From: Kitasatospora sp. GAS204B
GTDB taxonomy: Bacteria; Actinomycetota; Actinomycetes; Streptomycetales; Streptomycetaceae
Assembly: GCF_029892155.1 (NCBI RefSeq)
Contig: NZ_JARZAG010000007.1
Span: forward strand, 1-64,000
Length of the DNA stretch: 64,000 nt
Direction of reading: 5' to 3'
This document shows, piece after piece, positions 52,359-60,343 of this stretch (positions are counted from its first letter, which is position 1; each line of letters starts with the position of its first letter). Made by a program: the position numbers and the translations under genes. Below the pieces are notes generated by a model. It saw only the letters and a list, made by a program, of their open reading frames with translations. It had not been told where the DNA came from and ran no database searches.

Positions 52359-52394
52359 CCGCGGGGGGCCGGGCGGCGGCCCGGCCCCCCGCGG
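52359..52394 (-). terminator. 16-bp perfect hairpin after the sedolisin gene
   Basis: CCGCGGGGGGCCGGGC, a 4-base GGCG loop and the exact complement lie 28 bases past the sedolisin stop. A strong GC terminator for the minus-strand protease transcript. Confidence 0.75.
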
Positions 52395-52421
52395 TGCCCA
52401 CTCACCGGCGGGCGTCGGCGC

Positions 52422-54077
52422 TCAGCCCAGTTCGGCCTTCAGGAAGTTGGCCCCGTTGTAGGAACCCCAACCCGTCACCTTGTCGTAGCCGGTGCCCGCG
52501 CTGTAGGCCCCGTTGCTGCCGGACTTCACGTCGTGGAAGGCGGCGGAGTAGGAGCTGGAGCCCGCCAGCGAGTAGATCCGACCGTTCGCGAATCCGAAGG
52601 AGGGCTTGCCCTTGGCCTTGGCCTCGCTGTTGTAGACCGCCGTGAAGGCCGCCCAGTTCGGGGCCGCCGCGCTGGTCCCGCCGAACTCGGCCCACGCGCC
52701 GCCGGTGTAGACGGCCCAGCCGGAGGCCGGGTCGGCGTTCGCGGCGACGTCCGGCACCGCCCGGTAGGTCCCGGTGTTGGCGTTCGACTGGTAGCTCGGC
52801 GTGTTGAAGTACGAGGAGACTCCGCCGCCACTGCCGGACCAGGCCTTCTCGCCCTTCCACGCGCCGCCGGAGCCGAGGGAGAGCGTGGTGCCGCCGGTGC
52901 CCGTGGTCCACGGGTCGGCCGCCGGGAAGTCGACCGCGGTGCCGCCGTCGCCCGCGTCGTCCGAACCGCTGTCACCGGAGGCCGCGTAGACCGACTGGCC
53001 CTGCGCCGCGGCCTCCTTGAGGTCGGCGTCGACGGCCACCCGGTTGCTCGGGGTCTCACCCGCCTCGTAGGTGCCCCAGCTGATCGAGATCACCGGGACG
53101 TTGTCGCTGACCAGCTTGCTGTAGATCGCGGTCTCGCCGGCGTCGCTGTTCGGGGCTTCGTAGACCTTGATCGTCGCGCCGGGCGCCAGGGCCTGCACGA
53201 CCTCGATGTCCAGGTCGACCTCGTCCTGGCCGGACAGGTCGGTGGTGCCGCCACCGGCACTGACCACGGTCGGGGCGCCGGGCGTCAGGCCGAACCCCTT
53301 GTCGTAGGCCGCCACGTCGCTCTGCTTGAAGCCGGAGAACTCCAGCAGGCCCACCGTGGCCCCGGTGCCGTTGTAGCCGGCCTTGACGGCGGACGTGAGG
53401 TTGTACGCGGCCTGCGCGTTGGTCGGGCTCAGCCCGGCGGGCGCCTTGGCGGTGGCGTCCGGGGTGGCCTGGGCGCTCGACCTGATGCCGGGGTGGGTGT
53501 ACTTGGTGAAGTCGCTGAGACCGGACACGTCGGTCACCGCGGCGGCGATGTCGGCGGGCAGCACCGGAGCACCGGAGTTGGCGTAGTAGCTGCGCCCGCT
53601 CCGGCCGTCCCAGTAGGTGGCGAGGCTGGTGCCGAAGGCCTTCTGCACCTGAGCCGCGCTGCCGCTGGCCTCGATGGTGAGCCGGTTGGCGGTCACCTGG
53701 CCGACCTGCAGCCCCTGGCCCGCCAGGTAGCCGGAGACCTTGGCGACCGTCGCCGGGGTCGCCCCGTACCGCTGGGCGAACTGATCCACCGTCAGGTAGT
53801 GCTGGTAGTCGGGCGAACTCGGGTCGGTCACCCGGTTGAGGAAGGCGTCCAGCCCAGCGGTGTCCCGCTGCGCCAGGCTGACCGCCACGGATATCCGCTG
53901 GCCGGCCGGGACCTCGCCGGTCCGGGCGGAATGGCTGACGGCTGCCACCACGTCCCCGCGCAGCACGGCGGGCGACTGGGCGGCGGGCTGGACGGCGAAC
54001 GCGGGTGTGGCGGCCAGCGCGATGATCGGCAGCGGGGCGGCGAGCAGTCCGATGACAGGCCTGATGCGGGACTTCAC
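52422..54077 (-). CDS. Secreted sedolisin (S53, kumamolisin-type) peptidase
   Basis: A 551-residue secreted serine-carboxyl peptidase. A signal peptide (ALAATPAFA) is followed by a pro-domain that ends near residue 210, then the mature S53 domain. Catalytic Glu and Asp are in GQDEVDLDIEVV, the oxyanion Asp in AASGDSGSDD, and the nucleophile Ser in FGGTSAAAP. The C-terminal calcium loop is present in partial form. It should digest proteins at acidic pH outside the cell. The GTG start has AGGAGG 6 bases upstream. It is 274 bases downstream of the LAL regulator on the same strand. Confidence 0.93.
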   Translation of the reverse strand: MKSRIRPVIGLLAAPLPIIALAATPAFAVQPAAQSPAVLRGDVVAAVSHSARTGEVPAGQRISVAVSLAQRDTAGLDAFLNRVTDPSSPDYQHYLTVDQFAQRYGATPATVAKVSGYLAGQGLQVGQVTANRLTIEASGSAAQVQKAFGTSLATYWDGRSGRSYYANSGAPVLPADIAAAVTDVSGLSDFTKYTHPGIRSSAQATPDATAKAPAGLSPTNAQAAYNLTSAVKAGYNGTGATVGLLEFSGFKQSDVAAYDKGFGLTPGAPTVVSAGGGTTDLSGQDEVDLDIEVVQALAPGATIKVYEAPNSDAGETAIYSKLVSDNVPVISISWGTYEAGETPSNRVAVDADLKEAAAQGQSVYAASGDSGSDDAGDGGTAVDFPAADPWTTGTGGTTLSLGSGGAWKGEKAWSGSGGGVSSYFNTPSYQSNANTGTYRAVPDVAANADPASGWAVYTGGAWAEFGGTSAAAPNWAAFTAVYNSEAKAKGKPSFGFANGRIYSLAGSSSYSAAFHDVKSGSNGAYSAGTGYDKVTGWGSYNGANFLKAELG

Positions 54078-54237
54078 GGAGGTCCTCCTGGGACGGGGGT
54101 GATCGACCGTGGGCGCCGGCTGCCGGGGGTACGGACGGCTGCGGCGCCCAGGCCTGGGGAGTGGATGGCTCCACGCTAGGCTTGTCGATCCACCGTCAAA
54201 AGAGGGGTATCCCCTGCTGGTTGTGTGTCGCGATCGT

Positions 54238-54288
54238 GTCCTGGGGTGTCGTCCTGGGGTGTCGTCCCGGGGTGTCGCCCTGGGTGTC
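54238..54288. repeat. 13-bp tandem repeat, four copies
   Basis: The unit GTCCTGGGGTGTC repeats exactly at 54238-54250 and 54251-54263, with a one-base change at 54264-54276 and a shorter fourth copy at 54277-54288. It lies about 160 bases before the sedolisin start and 63 bases past the LAL stop. A multi-site operator is possible; so is replication slippage. Confidence 0.75.
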
Positions 54289-54350
54289 GCCGGCGTCGCG
54301 CCCCGTCGTGGTGGGCGGCGGGGCGGCGGGGCGGCGGGAGCCGTGGGGGC

Positions 54351-57300
54351 TCAGCCGCCGGCTGCGAGGGCTCGGGCGAGGCCGGCGCGGGAGCGCACAC
54401 CGAGCTTGCGGTAGACCCGGGAGAGCGTGCCCTCCACCGTCTTGACGCTCACGAAGAGGGCGGCCGCCACCTCGCGGTTGGTCGCACCGTCCGCCGCCAG
54501 GCCGGCCATCCGCTGCTCACTGGCCGTCAGCAGTCCGCCGTCCGCGCCCGGCAGGGCGGCCACCTGGTCCAGCCGCCCCAGCTCCCGCATCACCCGAGCC
54601 AGCAGCGGGTGGGCCGTACGGTCCGCGCAGAGCTCCCGGGCCTCCAGCAACACGGCCCGGGCGCCCGGCCGGTGCCGCAGGCGCCGCTCGACCGAGCCGA
54701 GGGCGAGCAGGGTCCGGGCCACCTCCAGCGGTAGCCCCGCCGCGCGCTGGCGCTCCGCCGCCGCCCGCAGCAGGTCCACCGCCGCCCGCCCGTTGCCCAC
54801 GCCCGCCTGTGCCAGCCCGGCGGCGCGGTCCAGCGCCGCGCGGGCGGGGAGCTGCGGCCCGCCCTCCCAACGAAGCGTCAGATCGTGCCCCTGCCGCAAC
54901 ACCTGCGCGGCCGTGCCGTGCTCCCCCAGGGCCGCCAACCCCTCTGCGAGGAGCGCGAGTCTGCGCACCGCGGCCGGATCGGCGAACCCCGCCGCCGTGC
55001 TCAGCCGGCGGGCCTCCTGGAGCACCTCCACGCCGACCGCCGTGGCGGCCGCGTCCCCACGGAGCAGGCCGGACTCTCCCAGCGTCCCCAGTGCCCGCAC
55101 CTGATGCAGGCGGTCGCCGGCCGCGGCCCAACCCGCCGCCGCCCGCCGCGCCAACTCCCCGGCCCGCTCGGCACTGCCGCCCGTCAGCTCCGCCAGAGCC
55201 GCCGCGTGCAGCGCGAGCCCGTGGACGGGGCTGGGGGCGGATGCGGGGGCGGGGCTGGGGGCGGATGCGGGGGCGGCCAGCGGTTCGCCGAGAGTGGCCA
55301 GGGCCTCCCGCAGCTGGTCGGCCGCCGCCATGGCTGACGCCGCGTCACCGAGCCGGGCGTGGGCGGCGCAGCGCAGGCCGAGGGCGGTGATCGCCGCAAG
55401 GTCGGGCGCATCGAAGCCGTGGGCATCGGCGTCGTGTGCATCGGAGCCGGAGGCATCGGAGCCGGAGACATCGGGGTGGCCGGGGACGGCTATCGCCAGC
55501 GCGGTGCGGAGGGCGGCGGGATCGTCCAGCGCCAGCTCGGCCCGGAGCAGGCCGAGCCGCAGTCCGCTTCGCGCACCGCGATCCGCCACGCCGCGCAACA
55601 GGGCGGCCGCCTCGGCCAACGCCCGGCGCCCGGAACGGAGTTCGCCGCGAGCGGCCCGCACCGCCGCGAGCGTCCCCAGCGCCGCGACCCGCTGGGCGGC
55701 CTCGCCCGGGACGGCCGCGGCCACCGCCGCTTCGGCCGCGGTGGCCGCAGGGCCCGGGTCTCCGGCCAGCAGCCGGCCGTCGGCGGCCCAGCGGAGCAAC
55801 TCCGACTCGGCCCAGCCGACCGCCCCCGCCGGCTCCTGCGCCGACCGGACCGTGCCGACCTCGGCCAGGCCCTCCCCGATCAACTCGCCCAGCCCGGCCG
55901 GCGCCTGCCCCGCCGACCGGAGCAGCACCACGCGGGCCCGGGTCCGCAGGACGACCGCCGCCGGGGAGCGCCCGACGTCCCCCGGTGCCCGAGGAGCCAG
56001 CACCCGAAGCGCCAGCGCCCGGGCCTCCGGCCAGCGGGCAGCAGCCGCGGCGTATCCGGCCGCGTCCACCAGAACCGCCGGCTCCGCCAGGTCCACCGGT
56101 CCGGTCAACCGGTCCGCATCGTGCGCCCCCTGACGGATGGCCAGCAGCGCCAGCCCGTAGGCCTCTTCCGGAGCGCCCCGCCGGTGGGCCCGGCGGGCCG
56201 CCTCGGCCAGGGTGCGGGCGTCGGGCGGAGCCAGCTGGGCCAGGGCGGCGAGCCGGGCCCGCTCCTCGGGGTCGGCGGTGGCGGCGGCCAAGGCGCTACG
56301 GGCGGCGGCCAGTTCGGTCGGCCCGGCCTCGGCCAGCAGCACCACGCGCAGCACGGGTTCGCGGAAGCGCAGCTCGCCGGCCCGCGGTCCGGCCTCGGGT
56401 CCGCCCGCTCCCACGGGCGGGGCGGCCGGCCGCGGCGGGTCGACCAGTTCCAGCACCCGCGCGCGCAGCGCACCGTCCAGCAGCCGGATCGGCTCGCACC
56501 CCGCGGCCTCGCGCAGCAGCGCCAAGGTCGGGCGGGCCGCGACCGCGGCCAGCAGCAACAGCCGGCGCTCCGCAGCGCCGTACGGGCACAGGCGCGCCAG
56601 CATCGCGGCACGCAGCGCCGGGGGCACCCCGTGCGGGCCGAGCAGTCCGAGCCGGAAGCCGGACCGGGCGAGTTCGAGCGCGTGCCCCGGGTTGCCCGCC
56701 GCGACCGACTGGACGTCGCGGAGCAGCGCCACCGGCAGCGGACCGCCGAGGTCGCGGGCCAGCAGCTGCGCGACGGCGGTCGGGGTCAGCGGGGGCAGCC
56801 GCACCTCGACGGTGGACGGTGGGCAGAGCTCCCACCAACCGGCCGGTGCCGCGTCGTCGCGCGCGGTCGCGAGCACCCGCACACCCGTCCCCGCCCGGCG
56901 CAGCGCGAACCCCAGGGCCCGCGTGGTCGGGGCGTCCAGCCACTGCAGCCCGTCCAGCACGAGCAGCAGTCCACTGCGGTCGGCCCGTGCGGCCAGCGCG
57001 CGCAGCAGGTCGACCAGGCCGAGCCCGAGCGCCAGCCGATCCGTCGCGCCGCCGGGCCCCGCCCCGCGCAGCAGAGCCGCATCCAGGGCAGCCCTGGCCG
57101 GCCCGGCCGGGAGGCCGTCGAGCAACGCGTCGAGTTGCCCGCCCGGTAGCCCGGCCAGCAGGTCGCCGAGGCCCACGTACGGGAGATCGCGTTCCGGCGG
57201 CACCGGAGTGCAGCGCAGCACGGTGCTCCCGCAGTCGGCGGCCTCGGCCGCGAGCGCGGCGGCCACGGCGGTGCGACCGATGCCGCCCGGTCCGCTCAGC

Positions 57301-57404
57301 AGGACCGCGCCGGCCGTGCGCAACGCCTCCCGGGCGGCGAGCAGTTCACCGTCTCGTCCGATCAATGCCGACTCTCCCCCGGGCCTGCCCCCGCCCCCAC
57401 CCAT
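54351..57404 (-). CDS. LAL-type LuxR-family ATP-binding transcriptional regulator
   Basis: A 1017-residue regulator. An N-terminal STAND-like ATPase opens with Walker A GPGGIGRT and the LVLDGLQWLDAPTTRAL Walker B segment. A long helical, Ala/Arg-rich middle follows (TPR-like), and a C-terminal LuxR HTH (LTASEQRMAGLAADGATNRE and VSVKTVEGTLSRVYRKLGV) binds DNA. Large ATP-binding LuxR regulators control secondary metabolism or catabolism in Streptomyces. The ATG start (GGAGG 11 bases upstream) is preferred over the GTG four codons earlier that overlaps that site. The next gene downstream is the sedolisin. Confidence 0.92.
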   Translation of the reverse strand: MGGGGGRPGGESALIGRDGELLAAREALRTAGAVLLSGPGGIGRTAVAAALAAEAADCGSTVLRCTPVPPERDLPYVGLGDLLAGLPGGQLDALLDGLPAGPARAALDAALLRGAGPGGATDRLALGLGLVDLLRALAARADRSGLLLVLDGLQWLDAPTTRALGFALRRAGTGVRVLATARDDAAPAGWWELCPPSTVEVRLPPLTPTAVAQLLARDLGGPLPVALLRDVQSVAAGNPGHALELARSGFRLGLLGPHGVPPALRAAMLARLCPYGAAERRLLLLAAVAARPTLALLREAAGCEPIRLLDGALRARVLELVDPPRPAAPPVGAGGPEAGPRAGELRFREPVLRVVLLAEAGPTELAAARSALAAATADPEERARLAALAQLAPPDARTLAEAARRAHRRGAPEEAYGLALLAIRQGAHDADRLTGPVDLAEPAVLVDAAGYAAAAARWPEARALALRVLAPRAPGDVGRSPAAVVLRTRARVVLLRSAGQAPAGLGELIGEGLAEVGTVRSAQEPAGAVGWAESELLRWAADGRLLAGDPGPAATAAEAAVAAAVPGEAAQRVAALGTLAAVRAARGELRSGRRALAEAAALLRGVADRGARSGLRLGLLRAELALDDPAALRTALAIAVPGHPDVSGSDASGSDAHDADAHGFDAPDLAAITALGLRCAAHARLGDAASAMAAADQLREALATLGEPLAAPASAPSPAPASAPSPVHGLALHAAALAELTGGSAERAGELARRAAAGWAAAGDRLHQVRALGTLGESGLLRGDAAATAVGVEVLQEARRLSTAAGFADPAAVRRLALLAEGLAALGEHGTAAQVLRQGHDLTLRWEGGPQLPARAALDRAAGLAQAGVGNGRAAVDLLRAAAERQRAAGLPLEVARTLLALGSVERRLRHRPGARAVLLEARELCADRTAHPLLARVMRELGRLDQVAALPGADGGLLTASEQRMAGLAADGATNREVAAALFVSVKTVEGTLSRVYRKLGVRSRAGLARALAAGG

Positions 57405-57603
57405 CCGCCGAGCCACCTCCCCGTTTCCCTATTTGCCATGCACCTGACAGCAAGCTGCCCGTCACGCCCCCGAAGACGGTCCATCTCAACCCGGCCCGGA
57501 CGCGCCGTCAATAAGGGGGGCAGCACGAACGATCAACCGAAACCGGGAGTTCACGCCGGTTGATCCACCGCAAAGAGATCCCCGGGAAGCTCGCTCGGCA
57601 TGA

Positions 57604-57639
57604 CCGAGCCCGGGCCCCGCGATCGGGGTCCGGGCTCGG
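57604..57639 (-). terminator. Terminator of hrdD
   Basis: A 15-bp stem with one G-T pair and a 6-base loop lies 62 bases past the hrdD stop. Its CCGGGCTCGG half repeats once more just inside, so two alternative stems are possible. It separates hrdD from the LAL gene. Confidence 0.6.
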
Positions 57640-57700
57640 GGTCCGGGCTCGGTCGTGCCGAGCCGGACGGCTGAACGTCCGGCTCGCGGTGGGCCTGCGG

Positions 57701-58687
57701 TCAGGCGGCCTCGAAGCCGGCGTGGCCGGCGATCTTCTTCAGCTCCGCCAGCGCATGCTTCTCGATCTGGCGGATCCGCTCGCGGGTCAGGCCGTGCTGC
57801 TTGCCCACCTCGGTCAGGGTGCGCTCGCGGCCGTCCTCCATGCCGTAGCGGGAGCGGATGATCGAGGCGGTGCGGTCGTCGAGCCGGCCGATCAGGTCGT
57901 CCAGCTCCTCGCGGCGGAGCATCACCATCACGGCGTCCTCCGGGGAGACCGCGCCGGTGTCCTCGACCAGGTCACCGAACTGGGTCTCGCCCTCGTCGTC
58001 CACCGCCATGTTGAGGCTGACCGGATCGCGAGCCCAGTCGAGCACGTCCTTGATCCGGGTCTCGGTGGTGTCCAGCTCGGCCGCGATCTCGGACGGCTCG
58101 GCCTCGCGGCCCAACTCCTTGGACTTCTCCCGCTGGACCCGCCGGATCCGCCCCAACTCCTCGACCAGGTGGACGGGCAGGCGGATGGTGCGGGACTGGT
58201 CGGCGATCGAGCGGGTGATCGCCTGACGGATCCACCAGGTCGCGTAGGTGGAGAACTTGAATCCCTTGGCGTAGTCGAACTTCTCCACCGCGCGGACCAG
58301 GCCGGCGTTGCCCTCCTGGATCAGGTCGAGCAACGGCAGCCCGCTGCGCGGGTAGCGCCGGGCGACGGCGACCACCAGCCGCAGGTTGGAACGGATGAAG
58401 ACGTCCTTCGCCCGCTCGGCGTCGGCGGCTATCGCCTCCAACTCCTCGCGGGAACTGCCCTCGGGGAGTGCGACCCCGTGGCCGTCGGCCTCGTCCAGCA
58501 GGTGTTGGGCGTAGACGCCGGCTTCGATGCGCAGCGACAGCTCGACCTCCTCGGCGGCATCGAGGAGGGGGGTCCTGGCGATCTCGTCGAGGTACATGCC
58601 GACCAGGTCGCGGTCGGCCTCGAGGTTGGTCGGGCGGGCCGTACGAGTCCGGTCGGCCCTGTCGCGAACGACGGCACGGGTGGCCAT
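57701..58687 (-). CDS. hrdD: RNA polymerase sigma factor, HrdD-type group 2
   Basis: A 328-residue sigma-70 family factor: region 1.2 (RDLVGMYLDEIARTPLL), region 2 (FIRSNLRLVVAVARRYP, FDYAKGFKFSTYATWWIRQAI), region 3 and region 4.2 (LTEVGKQHGLTRERIRQIE). It lacks the long N-terminus of HrdB and matches the length of Streptomyces HrdD (SCO3202 in S. coelicolor). It is nonessential in Streptomyces. The ATG has AAGGGAG 5 bases upstream; a longer reading runs into the promoter. Upstream sequence carries a SigR-type promoter, so it is probably induced by thiol oxidation. Confidence 0.9.
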   Translation of the reverse strand: MATRAVVRDRADRTRTARPTNLEADRDLVGMYLDEIARTPLLDAAEEVELSLRIEAGVYAQHLLDEADGHGVALPEGSSREELEAIAADAERAKDVFIRSNLRLVVAVARRYPRSGLPLLDLIQEGNAGLVRAVEKFDYAKGFKFSTYATWWIRQAITRSIADQSRTIRLPVHLVEELGRIRRVQREKSKELGREAEPSEIAAELDTTETRIKDVLDWARDPVSLNMAVDDEGETQFGDLVEDTGAVSPEDAVMVMLRREELDDLIGRLDDRTASIIRSRYGMEDGRERTLTEVGKQHGLTRERIRQIEKHALAELKKIAGHAGFEAA

Positions 58688-58795
58688 GCTTGCTCCCTTG
58701 CTGGTGGATGCCCGGGTCTGGCTCGAGGGTCTGCGTTGGGGCGACGACACGCCTCCTCACCATGCGGGACCCCGGGGGCCTCGCACGTAACAATC

Positions 58796-58823
58796 CAACG
58801 AGCAGATTCCGGACAACATTCCC
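58796..58823 (-). promoter_or_regulatory. SigR-type promoter of hrdD
   Basis: On the minus strand, GGGAAT (58823-58818), 18 bases, GTTG (58799-58796). This is a perfect match to the SigR (disulphide stress) consensus GGAAT-N18-GTT. It lies 109 bases before the hrdD ATG, with a predicted start point near 58789. hrdD is a known SigR target in S. coelicolor. Confidence 0.8.
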
Positions 58824-59062
58824 AAGTCGCTCAGATTCTTCGGGAGATGCAGTACCCTGCGCGATCCGGCACCGAATATCGACGCCGTGCGAGGGTTCGC
58901 CTACGCTGCGTCGAGTACGGCACGGGATCGACGACGGATCACCGTCATCCGTGCAACGCCCTGGGCGTCGCGAGAGATCCCCGCACCAGGTCCGCACAAA
59001 AGATGCCAAATCGCGATGCGCCACCCATCAGATCTACTCGTCGCGCTGGGAAGGTGTCAGCC

Positions 59063-59935
59063 ATGCACCTGACCAGTAGCCCCGACCGTCCCGCGTGGGA
59101 CCCGCGCCGCACGCCGCGCACCCGGCTCTCGCGTTACGCGGCGATCGCGCTGGGCGCCCTGGTGCTCTTCGGCGTGCTGCTCGCCCTGGTCGAGGGCGGC
59201 TGGTCCCCGCTGGCCCGGCTCGACCACGGCTGGACCTCGGCACTGCACGACTTCGCCCGCCAGCACACCGCGTGGACCGCCTCGCTGGAGACCACCACCA
59301 TGCTCGGCGGCCCGCTGGTGATGCGCACCCTGCTTGCACTGGCCGCCGCCTGGCTCTGGGCGATCGGCGCCCGGACCATGGCGGGCTGGACCGCCGCCCA
59401 GGCGCTGGTCGGCTGGGGCGTCGAGGCGGCGGCCAAGGCGCTGGTCGGCCGGGCCCGTCCGAGCTGGCCCGACCCGGTGGCACACGCCGCCGGCGCCGCG
59501 TTCCCCTCCGGACACGCGATGGCCTCGGCGATCACGGCGGCCACCCTGGTCGCGCTGATCTGGCCGCGAGCCGACCGCGCCACCCGGATCGCCTGCTGCG
59601 CGCTGGCCGCGCTGAGCAGCGCCACGGTCGGCTTCACCCGGATCGGACTCGGCGTGCACTGGCCCAGCGACGTGCTCGGCGGCTGGTTCCTGGCGGGCGC
59701 GGTGCTCGGCGGGACCACGGTCGCGGTCGAGCTGTGGCGGCCCGGCGCGCTGTCGCGCGATGTGCGGCGGGTGGACTGGCGGACCAGACCCCGGGTGCAG
59801 AGCGTGCTGGCCCCCGTCGTGCCGTTCCCGGAGCTGGCCCCGGGCGAGGGCTACCGCTACCAGGACCGGCTCGGGCGGACCTTCGGCGGCGAGTTCGACG
59901 ACAGGTTCGAAACCCGCGCGCCTGACGGGTCGTGA
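59063..59935 (+). CDS. PAP2-family membrane phosphatase
   Basis: A 290-residue phosphatidic acid phosphatase-type enzyme with about six membrane helices. The three catalytic motifs are KALVGRARP (KxxxxxxRP), FPSGHAMA (PSGH) and TRIGLGVHWPSDVLGG (RxxxxxHxxxD). Likely substrates are lipid phosphates such as undecaprenyl pyrophosphate. The ATG has AAGGTG 6 bases upstream. The C-terminus adds a ~55-residue hydrophilic tail. It diverges from hrdD. Confidence 0.9.
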   Translation: MHLTSSPDRPAWDPRRTPRTRLSRYAAIALGALVLFGVLLALVEGGWSPLARLDHGWTSALHDFARQHTAWTASLETTTMLGGPLVMRTLLALAAAWLWAIGARTMAGWTAAQALVGWGVEAAAKALVGRARPSWPDPVAHAAGAAFPSGHAMASAITAATLVALIWPRADRATRIACCALAALSSATVGFTRIGLGVHWPSDVLGGWFLAGAVLGGTTVAVELWRPGALSRDVRRVDWRTRPRVQSVLAPVVPFPELAPGEGYRYQDRLGRTFGGEFDDRFETRAPDGS

Positions 59936-60343
59936 GATACCTCACACGAGTGGTCTGCGGCCACCCGGGAGGTAACCGGGCAGGGTCGGCCGAGTCCGCC
60001 CAGTGCGGGTCCAGTCCGGTCAAACCTGGACATTGAGCGGTATATCGCCTGGCAAATCGATCACTCCCGGACACCTCGACCGCCCCGAAAACGGCCGGTT
60101 CGCACACCGGAGAGATCCACCACATGGCACCGGACTCCCCAGTAAGTGCCCGGGTAGGGCAGACTGCTTCGGCTGGGCATAGCCATGTCCGGTTCGGGGG
60201 AACCGAGCACGACAGCGCGGCGGCGGCCGGTCGTCCGGAACTCGCGCCCATGCGTCAGCTCCGTACACCGACCCGCATCACCGCGCTCGCACTGCGGCAG
60301 CCCCGCAGCAGCACCTGCCCAGGCACCGAGCGACGGGGGTCCG

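Noticed and set aside
55359..57514. Two long plus-strand frames over the LAL regulator
   Set aside because: Shadows of a GC-rich gene with Walker and HTH motifs on the minus strand.
59936..60343. Open frame beginning near 60124 ahead of murJ
   Set aside because: The ATG has a GGAGAG site but the frame merely runs into the murJ gene out of register and shows no domain. The 408-base gap is treated as leader or promoter region; no gene is supported in it.
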